In this document: piece by piece, positions 58,407-64,000 of the stretch | How positions within the stretch are numbered: position 1 is the first letter of the stretch | How the letters are laid out: each line of letters starts with the position of its first letter | DNA from: Kitasatospora xanthocidica | GTDB lineage: Bacteria; Actinomycetota; Actinomycetes; Streptomycetales; Streptomycetaceae | Direction: 5' to 3' | NCBI RefSeq assembly: GCF_014656195.1 | Contig: NZ_BNBY01000011.1 | Coordinates: forward strand, 144,352-208,351 | DNA: 64,000 bases | The notes under the pieces: generated by a model | Seen by the model: only the letters and a program-made list of their open reading frames with translations | What the model was told of the DNA's origin: nothing | The model's database searches: none | Translations under genes and position numbers: made by a program

Positions 58407-58832
58407 TCAGAGCCCGAGTACGGACGGCTCGGCGGCGAGGGCCCGCAGCGGCTCGCGCGGGTCGGCGACCAGCCGGCGCTCGGCCAGGTCGAGGATGCCG
58501 CCGACGCCGGTGATCTCGGCGGCCAGCACACCGTCCTCACGGACCAGCCGCTGCACTACCTGGAAGGTCTTGCCGTCCCGCCAGGCGAACGAGCAGCTGA
58601 CGTCCACCGAGTCGCCCGCGCGCAGCTCCCGCAGGTACTTGACCGTGGTCTCCAGGACGACCGGGCCCACGCCCTTGGCGACCAGGTCGGCCTGGCGGAT
58701 CCCGGCCGCCTGCAGGTACTCCCAGCGGGCGTGCTCGGCGTACTGGAGGTACACCGCCTGGTTGAGGTGGCCCTGGGTGTCGGTCTCGTACCCGCGGACG
58801 GTGATGCGGGTGGTGAAGTCCTGATCGGTCAT
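58407..58832 (-). CDS. Hotdog-fold acyl-CoA thioesterase (4HBT/YbgC type)
   Basis: A 141-residue protein with the single-hotdog pattern. YETDTQGHLNQAVYLQYAEHARWEYL contains the D-x-x-G-H-x-N active-site signature of 4-hydroxybenzoyl-CoA and YbgC-type thioesterases, and ETTVKYLRELRAGDSVDVSC matches the following strands. It likely hydrolyses a short or medium acyl-CoA. ATG 58832 is the family start. A single gene. Confidence 0.9.
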   Translation of the reverse strand: MTDQDFTTRITVRGYETDTQGHLNQAVYLQYAEHARWEYLQAAGIRQADLVAKGVGPVVLETTVKYLRELRAGDSVDVSCSFAWRDGKTFQVVQRLVREDGVLAAEITGVGGILDLAERRLVADPREPLRALAAEPSVLGL

Positions 58833-58910
58833 GCCCCGCACGCTACTCCGGGCGACGGGGTGCCACCTCGTGTCCTGCGTCACCCCGGACACGTCAAGCC
58901 TCACACCCGT

Positions 58911-58966
58911 CAGGCCTCACGGCTCAGGCCTCACGGCTCAGGCCTCACGTGTCAGGCCGTACGCGT
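58911..58966. repeat. Four-copy 14-bp tandem repeat between thioesterase and HAD genes
   Basis: CAGGCCTCACGGCT at 58911 and 58925, then two derivatives at 58939 and 58953, reaching the HAD gene stop codon. Confidence 0.85.
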
Positions 58967-59661
58967 CAGGTCGGCAGGAGCGCCAGCAGCGGTGTCAGGG
59001 CGTCCGGGCGCCGGTCGACGGGCAGGTGATCGACGGGGTGGAAGCCGCAGCCGAGCGCGGTCGCGCCGCCGTCGCAGGTCCGGTCGTCACCGACCATCAG
59101 GACGTCCGCCGGGGCGAGGCCAAGCCGGGCGCAGGCGGTCTCGAAGATCGCCGGGTCGGGCTTCTGGGCGCCGACCTCGTAGGACAGGACATAGCTGTCG
59201 ACCAGCTCGTCCAGGCCGTGGGCGCGGAAGATCGGGCGCGGGTCCCAGCCGATGTTGCTCACCACGGCGACCGGGACGCCCCGGCGGCGCAGCTCGCGCA
59301 GCACGGCGGCGGCGTCCGGGTAGGGGCGCCAGCTGGCGGGCGCCATGTGGGTGTCGTAGAGGGCGTCCACGTCGAGGGCGGCCGGCGGCTCGGCGGCGCG
59401 GGTCAGCCCGGTGTACGCGGTGCGGTGCACCTCGGGGGTCAGGTCCCGGGTGTCCCAGGCCTGCTGGAGTTCGGCCGGGATCCGGCGCGGCGGTACGCCG
59501 CCCGGCAGCGCGCCGAACTCCTCCAGACGGTCGATGAGTTCGGCCTGTTCCGGGGCGGAGAGGCCGAGGCCGGCGGTGGCGGTGTGGGCCGCCAGCCACT
59601 CGGCGGTGGAGACCACCCGGAAGAGGGTGCCGGAGAAATCGAACATCACGCCTTTGGTCAT
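58966..59661 (-). CDS. HAD-superfamily hydrolase
   Basis: A 231-residue haloacid-dehalogenase-fold phosphatase. Motif I is FDFSGTL, with nucleophile D8 but Ser in place of the usual second Asp, a known variant; motif II is VVSNIG, motif III the Lys in AQKPDPAIFETA, and motif IV VGDDRTCDGGA. A helical cap lies at about residues 18-105. The second-acid substitution may lower or change activity. The substrate is unknown. It is followed in the same direction by a minisatellite and the thioesterase gene. Confidence 0.88.
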   Translation of the reverse strand: MTKGVMFDFSGTLFRVVSTAEWLAAHTATAGLGLSAPEQAELIDRLEEFGALPGGVPPRRIPAELQQAWDTRDLTPEVHRTAYTGLTRAAEPPAALDVDALYDTHMAPASWRPYPDAAAVLRELRRRGVPVAVVSNIGWDPRPIFRAHGLDELVDSYVLSYEVGAQKPDPAIFETACARLGLAPADVLMVGDDRTCDGGATALGCGFHPVDHLPVDRRPDALTPLLALLPT

Positions 59662-59712
59662 GGGCCCGAGCCTAGCCGGGCGTTCGGCACGGGCCCGGTG
59701 GGGCCTGAGGCC

Positions 59713-60480
59713 TCAGCGGAGGGTGAGTACCCGGGGGCCGTCCTCGGTGATGGCGACGGTGTGCTCGATGTGGGCGGCGCGGCTGCCGTCGACGGTGCGC
59801 AGGGTCCAGCCGTCCGGGTCGGTGTCGTAGTCGTCGCGGCCGCCGGCGGTGAGCATCGGCTCGATGGCCAGCACCAGGCCGGGGCGCAGCGGGTAACCCC
59901 GGCCCGGGCGGCCGGTGTTGGCCAGGTGCGGGTCCTCGTGCATGCGGCGGCCGATGCCGTGGCCGCCGAAGCCCTCCGGGGTGCCGTACCGTCCGGCGCG
60001 GACGACGCGGCCGATGGCGTGGGAGATGTCGCCGGTCCGGTTGCCGACGACGGCGGCGGCGATGCCGGCGTCCAGGGCGCGCTGGGTGGCGTCGATCAGC
60101 GCGGTGTCCTCGGGGCGGGCGGTGCCGACGGTGAAGCTGACGGCGGCGTCGCCGGCCCAGCCGTCCAGGACGGCACCGCAGTCGATGCTCACCAGGTCGC
60201 CGTCGCGCAGCCGGTAGCCGTCCGGGATGCCGTGCACGACGGCGTCGTTGACGGAGGCGCAGATGACGGCGGGGAAGGGGACGGGCGCGAAGGACGGGCG
60301 GTAGCCGAGGAACGGCGAGCTCGCCCCGGCCGCGGTCAGCACGCCCCGCGCCACCTCGTCCAGTTCCAGCAGGCTGACGCCGACCGCGGCCGTCTCCCGT
60401 ACGGCGGCCAGCGCGTCCGCCACCACCCGTCCGGCTTCGCGCATCGCGTCGAGGGCGGCGTCCGTCTTGAGTTCGACCAT
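59713..60480 (-). CDS. map: Type I methionine aminopeptidase
   Basis: Removes the initiator Met from nascent proteins in the cytoplasm. The 255-residue protein has the pita-bread fold ligands: the two Asp in VSIDCGAVLDGWAGDAAVSF, His in GGHGIGRRMHEDP, Glu in LAIEPML and the last Glu in HIEHTVAI. There is no N-terminal extension. The usual map copy of actinomycetes is in the secY-adk-map cluster; this one stands alone, so it is probably a second isoform with its own control. A palindrome ATACCGGTAT in an unusually AT-rich stretch lies 30 bp upstream. Confidence 0.93.
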   Translation of the reverse strand: MVELKTDAALDAMREAGRVVADALAAVRETAAVGVSLLELDEVARGVLTAAGASSPFLGYRPSFAPVPFPAVICASVNDAVVHGIPDGYRLRDGDLVSIDCGAVLDGWAGDAAVSFTVGTARPEDTALIDATQRALDAGIAAAVVGNRTGDISHAIGRVVRAGRYGTPEGFGGHGIGRRMHEDPHLANTGRPGRGYPLRPGLVLAIEPMLTAGGRDDYDTDPDGWTLRTVDGSRAAHIEHTVAITEDGPRVLTLR

Positions 60481-60509
60481 GGTGCTTCACTCCCCTGGAT
60501 CCAATTCTT

Positions 60510-60519
60510 ATACCGGTAT
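60510..60519. promoter_or_regulatory. AT-rich palindrome ATACCGGTAT upstream of map
   Basis: A 10-bp perfect palindrome within CTTATACCGGTATTTGTATC, the most AT-rich patch in this part of the window, 30-40 bases before the map start. It probably combines the -10 region and a repressor site; a repeat of GTAT occurs on the far side. Confidence 0.5.
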
Positions 60520-60545
60520 TTGTATCACGGTCGACGGGTGGGCGA

Positions 60546-60592
60546 ACGCACCCGGGCCCCGCCGCGGGGAGCACGGCGGGGCCCGGGTGCGT
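60546..60592 (-). terminator. Terminator hairpin after the HelD-like gene
   Basis: Perfect 19-bp stem (ACGCACCCGGGCCCCGCCG and complement) with the 9-base loop CGGGGAGCA, downstream of the minus-strand stop at 60623. Confidence 0.9.
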
Positions 60593-60622
60593 CGAGGTCG
60601 CGCCGGACCGGCGCCCGCTGGT

Positions 60623-62734
60623 CTACGTGATGGTGACGAGGCGCTTGGTGGCGCGGGTCAGGGCCACGTAGAGGTCGCGCTCACCGCAGGGACGGGCGGT
60701 GACGATCTCGTCCGGGCCGGCCACCAGGACGGTGTCGAACTCCAGGCCGCGGGCCTGGGAGGCGGGCACCACGGCCGCCCACTCCGCGATCCCGGCGGCG
60801 GTCAGCTCCGCCACCCGGTCGTCGGCACAGACCACCGCCCGCAGGTCGTCCGGGCGGGCCGCGGCCTGCGCCCACAGCTCGTCGGTGACGGCGCCGGTGA
60901 GGGTACGGGGGTGGGCGGCGCGGGTGCGCGGGGCCTCGCCGCGCCGGATCGCGGTGCCCGGCCGCTGGTCGGGGGCGATCCGGGCCAGCAGCTCGCGGGT
61001 GGTGGCCAGGATCTCCTCGGTGGTGCGGTAGCTGACCGTCAGGGTGTGCAGGGCGAAGCGGGTGCCCAGGTGGGGGCCGAGCGCCTCGGTCCAGTTGCGG
61101 GCGGTGGCCGCCGGGCCGGCCTGGGCGAAGTCGCCGACCAGCGTCATCGAGCGGGCCGGGCAGCGCCGTACGGCCATCCGCCACTGCATGGCGCTCAACT
61201 CCTGGGCCTCGTCCACGACGACGTGCCCGAAGGCCCGCTCGGGCGGGCCGTCGGCCAGGGCGGCGGCCTCGTCCAGCAGCGGCAGGTCGGCGCCGGTCCA
61301 CGGCGCGTCCGCCGTCCGCAGCAGCTGCTGGCGCTCCTCGGCGGTGAGCGCCGGGTGGTGCGCGGCGAGCGCGGCCGGGTCGGTGAGCAGGGCGTTGACG
61401 ACGCGCTCGGCGGTCAGGCGCGGCCACAGCCGGTCGACGGCCCGGTCGAACTCGGCGCTGCCGGTGAGTTCGACCCGCAGGGCCTCCAGGTCGACCTCGT
61501 CGGCGGCGTGCCCGCCGGCCGCGTCGGCACCGTCGTAGCCGAGGTTGCGCAGGTCCGCCCCGGTGAACCGGTCCAGGTCGAGACCGGTGGCCTCGACCAC
61601 CTCGGCGTCGATCCGCTCCAGCGCCTCGACGGTGCCGCGCGCCACCGCGTCGACGACCGCGTCGACCAGTTCCTCCGCGAACACCGCCCTGGCCCGGTTG
61701 TGCGCCGCACCGTCGGAGACGGCCTCGGCCCGGGCGGCCTCGACCTCCCGGCGGTCCAGCCGGATCCACTCCCGGCCCACCCGGACCGCGAAGTCGCCCT
61801 CCGGCGCCTGGAACGAGCGCACCAGGCCGGCCAGCGCCCCGGCCATCGCGGCGCCGCCCTTGAGACGGGCCGCGTCGGGCGTCTCCTCGACGGCGCCCCG
61901 GACCCCGGCGAGGTCTTCGGTGGTCGCCAGCACCACGTCGTTCTCGCCCAGCGAGGGCAGCACCTGCGAGATGTACTCCAGGAAGCGGCTGTTCGGCCCG
62001 AGGACCAGCACACCGTGCTCGGCGGCCCGGGGGAATGCGTAGAGCACGTAGGCGGCGCGGTGCAGGGCGACCACCGTCTTGCCGGTGCCGGGCCCGCCCT
62101 GCACCACGCTCACCCCCCGGTGCGGGGAGCGCACGATGGCGTCCTGCTCCGCCTGGAGGGTGGACACCGCCGCGCCCATCCGGCCGGTGCGCCGCGCCTC
62201 CAGCGCCGCCAGCAGCGGACTGTCGCCGATCACGTCCCCGGCGGCGGGCTCGGAGCCGTCCAGGATCTCGTCCCGGACGTCGCGCACCGTCCGGCCGTCC
62301 AGGCTGAGGTGGCGGCGTCGCCGCAGGCCCGACGGGTGCGCGGCGGTGGCGGTGTAGAAGGGCCGGGCGGCGTCCGCGCGCCAGTCCACGAGCAGCGGCA
62401 ACTCCCGCTCCTCGGTGTGCAGGCCGAGCCGCCCGATGTGCAGGACGGTCCCGTCGGCGTGGTCGATCCGGCCGAAGCACAGGCCCCGCTCGGCCCCCTC
62501 CAGCGCGCGCAGTCTGCGGGTCAGGTTCGCGACGGCGGCGTCACGCGCGTGCGCCCCGCCCGCCTCCTCGGCGGGGGCTTTCAGTACGCGCCGCAACTCC
62601 TCGCGCAGTCCGGCGAGTTGCTCGTCGAGCAACTGGTGGACGGCGGACACATGGGCCTGCTCGACGGCTGCTTGTCCGGCAGCGGCCTGCTCGGCGGCGG
62701 CCTGGTCCGCCTGGGCGGCGTCGACCTGCGACAC
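60623..62734 (-). CDS. HelD-like RNA polymerase-associated ATPase (UvrD/Rep superfamily)
   Basis: A 703-residue superfamily 1 protein. The start is GTG 62734, six bases after GAAGGAG; an upstream frame start is discarded. A long N-terminal coiled arm (residues 1-70, Ala/Gln-rich then LDEQLAGLREELRRVL), the Walker A motif GGPGTGKTVVALHR, motif II VDEAQELSAMQWRM, motif III GDFAQAG and a C-terminal VASQ-RGLEFD / LYVALTRATK part match actinobacterial class II HelD. HelD removes stalled RNA polymerase from DNA; the related HelR protects RNA polymerase against rifamycins. Which subtype this is cannot be decided, and I see no rifamycin-associated element upstream. Confidence 0.88.
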   Translation of the reverse strand: MSQVDAAQADQAAAEQAAAGQAAVEQAHVSAVHQLLDEQLAGLREELRRVLKAPAEEAGGAHARDAAVANLTRRLRALEGAERGLCFGRIDHADGTVLHIGRLGLHTEERELPLLVDWRADAARPFYTATAAHPSGLRRRRHLSLDGRTVRDVRDEILDGSEPAAGDVIGDSPLLAALEARRTGRMGAAVSTLQAEQDAIVRSPHRGVSVVQGGPGTGKTVVALHRAAYVLYAFPRAAEHGVLVLGPNSRFLEYISQVLPSLGENDVVLATTEDLAGVRGAVEETPDAARLKGGAAMAGALAGLVRSFQAPEGDFAVRVGREWIRLDRREVEAARAEAVSDGAAHNRARAVFAEELVDAVVDAVARGTVEALERIDAEVVEATGLDLDRFTGADLRNLGYDGADAAGGHAADEVDLEALRVELTGSAEFDRAVDRLWPRLTAERVVNALLTDPAALAAHHPALTAEERQQLLRTADAPWTGADLPLLDEAAALADGPPERAFGHVVVDEAQELSAMQWRMAVRRCPARSMTLVGDFAQAGPAATARNWTEALGPHLGTRFALHTLTVSYRTTEEILATTRELLARIAPDQRPGTAIRRGEAPRTRAAHPRTLTGAVTDELWAQAAARPDDLRAVVCADDRVAELTAAGIAEWAAVVPASQARGLEFDTVLVAGPDEIVTARPCGERDLYVALTRATKRLVTIT

Positions 62735-63006
62735 GGTGAACTCCTTCGTGGTGCGGTGCTTCGAACGTCCCACCGTGGACGCTCAAGCCGGTGACGGAGT
62801 TCCTCACCTCGGCATTCGTTTTCGGCGCGGAGGTGGTGGCGTCGTCCGTGGCGGCTGCCGTGGCGGCTTCCGTCGCGTCGTCCGTGACGTCGGCCGTCGC
62901 GGCTGCCGTGGCGGGGAGGCGGCCCCGGGGGCCGTGGCGCCCGGCGGGTCGGTGATCCGCTAGTGTTCGGCGGCGCAATCCGATGATCCGACCGCAAGGA
63001 ACCTAC
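62735..63006. other. Divergent promoter region with degenerate repeats
   Basis: No gene seen. From about 62840 to 62925 the sequence is made of imperfect GTGGCGGCTGCC / GTCGCGTCGTCC repeats. A TAGTGT -10-like box lies at 62961-62966 before the LppU-like gene. Confidence 0.45.
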
Positions 63007-63486
63007 GTGACGACCCCGCCGACCGCCCCCGTCGACGACACCCCGCAGCCCGCCGAACCGATCGCCCCGGGGCCCTGGGGGGCCGGAAGCCCCACCCCGG
63101 TCGAGCCCTCCCGGTTCCGGAAGATCGGCCGCCGCGTCGGGGGACCGATCCTCCTGGTCGCGCTGATCACCGTCGGCCTGGTCGTCGCGGCCCAGGCCCG
63201 CAAGTCCGAGCCTGCGGCCGCGAAGGTCGGCAGCTGCGTGCACGACCTCGGCCACGGGACCAAGCCGAAGATGGAGCTCGTGGACTGCTCCAAGTCCACC
63301 GCGGACTTCAAGGTCACCAAGGTGGTCCACGACGGTGACGCCAAGCACGCCTGCGACACCGAGCCGGAGGAGGTCTTCGGCTCCTACAGCGAGGAGCGCT
63401 CGAGCAGCAGCGTCATCCTCTGCCTGGCCCTGAACCCCACGCGCCCCGGCGGCCCGGCCCCCCTCCCCAGCTGGCCCGAGCAGTAG
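63007..63486 (+). CDS. LppU/SCO3897-like single-pass membrane protein
   Basis: A 159-residue protein. GTG 63007 is chosen because AAGGA precedes it by seven bases; the ATG at 62983 has none. A Pro-rich cytoplasmic N-terminus (to about residue 35) is followed by a transmembrane helix (VGGPILLVALITVGLVVAA, about 45-63) and a small extracellular domain with four Cys (GSCVHDLG, ELVDCSKS, HACDTEPEE, VILCLALN), the spacing of the LppU/SCO3897 family. Function unknown. The XRE regulator gene lies 51 bp downstream. Confidence 0.8.
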   Translation: MTTPPTAPVDDTPQPAEPIAPGPWGAGSPTPVEPSRFRKIGRRVGGPILLVALITVGLVVAAQARKSEPAAAKVGSCVHDLGHGTKPKMELVDCSKSTADFKVTKVVHDGDAKHACDTEPEEVFGSYSEERSSSSVILCLALNPTRPGGPAPLPSWPEQ

Positions 63487-63524
63487 GCCCGAGCGGCAGG
63501 CCCGAACCGGGGCGTGGCCCGCAG

Positions 63525-63530
63525 TAGACT
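63525..63530 (+). promoter_or_regulatory. -10 box of a probably leaderless xre transcript
   Basis: TAGACT ends seven bases before the ATG at 63538; no ribosome site is present. This implies leaderless initiation from a promoter independent of the upstream LppU-like gene. Confidence 0.5.
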
Positions 63531-63537
63531 CGGCGCC

Positions 63538-63816
63538 ATGGTGAGGACTCCGCTGACCCCGTGGGAGCGCGAGCGCGGGGAGCGCTTCGGGGCGCTGCTG
63601 CGCGAGGCGCGTGGCGAGCGCAGCATGGTCGAGGTGGCGGCGGTGGCCGGCGTCTCGGCCGAGACCCTGCGCAAGATCGAGACCGGCCGGGCACCCACGC
63701 CGTCCTTCTTCACCATCGCGGCGCTGGCCTTCGCGCTCGACCTGTCGCTGGACGAACTCGCCTCCGCCTGCGCGCTGCCGGCGGACGGCGAGCCCGGCGA
63801 GGCACTCTCGGCCTGA
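63538..63816 (+). CDS. XRE-family transcriptional regulator
   Basis: A 92-residue, nearly single-domain helix-turn-helix protein: FGALLREARGERSMVEVAAVAGVSAETLRKIETGRAPTPSFF covers the five-helix Cro/CI fold, followed by the helix FALDLSLDELASACAL. No ligand domain. Actinomycete homologues are highly conserved small regulators of unknown regulon. The stop codon lies at the start of the 15-bp tandem array that fills the rest of the window. Confidence 0.88.
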   Translation: MVRTPLTPWERERGERFGALLREARGERSMVEVAAVAGVSAETLRKIETGRAPTPSFFTIAALAFALDLSLDELASACALPADGEPGEALSA

Positions 63817-64000
63817 CGGTCGAGGCGCCGACGGTCGAGGTGCTGACGGTCGAGGTGCTGACGGACGAGGTGCCGACGGACGAGGTGCCGACGGACGAGG
63901 TGCCGACGGACGAGGTGCCGACGGTCGAGGTGCTGACGGACGAGGTGCCGACGGACGAGGTGCCGACGGTCGAGGTGCTGACGGACGAGGTGCCGACGGA
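63815..64000. repeat. 15-bp tandem array running off the window end
   Basis: At least 12.4 copies of a 15-bp unit in two main forms, GACGGTCGAGGTGCT and GACGGACGAGGTGCC. The array begins within the XRE stop codon. Both forms alternate irregularly, including four consecutive identical copies of the second. Because 15 is a multiple of three, several frames stay open (for example plus-strand repeats of TVEVL/TDEVP), so it could encode the repetitive end of a gene lying beyond the window. Confidence 0.95.

Noticed and set aside
62735..63006. Rifamycin-associated element before the HelD-like gene
   Set aside because: No palindrome of that kind is visible; only degenerate repeats.
63815..64000. 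CRISPR array
   Set aside because: Units are contiguous 15-bp repeats with no unique spacers.

Overview
The window is chromosomal DNA from a very high-GC actinomycete, most probably Streptomycetaceae (Streptomyces or Kitasatospora). The evidence is near-universal G/C third codon positions, GTG and TTG starts, GTGA stop/start overlaps, a mycothiol conjugate amidase, a DtxR-type iron box, many TetR regulators with divergent targets, and small Streptomycetaceae families (DUF2277, DUF427, a DUF6296-like protein). I see no tRNA, rRNA, CRISPR array, insertion sequence, prophage or complete biosynthetic cluster. It reads as ordinary chromosome of short, mostly unrelated transcription units.

Layout. 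0-6.2 kb: YdcF-like membrane protein, secreted PHB-depolymerase-type esterase, mca, and a DHA2 efflux pump divergent from its TetR. 6.2-15 kb: a 2OG-oxygenase-like protein, a broken HhH-GPD endonuclease gene, murQ, TetR/quinone oxidoreductase around a palindromic operator, a secreted guanyl RNase, a MerR-HEAT regulator with a HEAT partner, and a membrane protein with a possible RHIM-like N-terminal motif. 15-21.6 kb: isochorismatase-like gene plus TetR divergent from an MFS exporter over two tetO-like operators, an orphan gltD, and a two-component system whose genes are separated by a 15-nt-repeat ORF. 21.7-25.4 kb: efeB and an efeU-efeO gene fusion behind an iron box. 26-34 kb: orphan qcrB, TetR plus FAD monooxygenase, F420-type oxidoreductase, YchJ-like protein, NodB deacetylase lipoprotein, GNAT. 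34-41 kb: PfkB kinase, M1 peptidase, and two neighbouring CAP-domain genes, one of which is a sigma factor fused through a zinc finger and membrane helix to an extracellular CAP domain. 41-54 kb: ArsR-type regulator plus MFS pump, ATP-dependent DNA ligase, ferredoxin plus P450, small conserved proteins, gamma-carbonic anhydrase, DJ-1/PfpI protein, RBBP9-type hydrolase. 54-64 kb: class A PBP, secreted TAP-like hydrolase, hotdog thioesterase, HAD phosphatase, methionine aminopeptidase, HelD-like helicase, LppU-like protein, XRE regulator, and a 15-bp tandem array running off the end.

The best candidate for something undescribed is the sigma/CAP pair at 37.9-40.8 kb. The sigma-ZAS-TM-CAP polypeptide and a separate TM-anchored CAP protein share a bipartite upstream element, ATTC-N12-TGTTATC, about 70 bp before each start. 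This suggests a membrane-tethered sigma factor that senses the envelope and controls itself and its partner. Also notable are the EfeU-EfeO fusion, the GTGA-coupled repeat ORF inside the two-component operon, and an unusual density of 10-17 bp minisatellites, both between genes and as low-complexity inserts inside several proteins.
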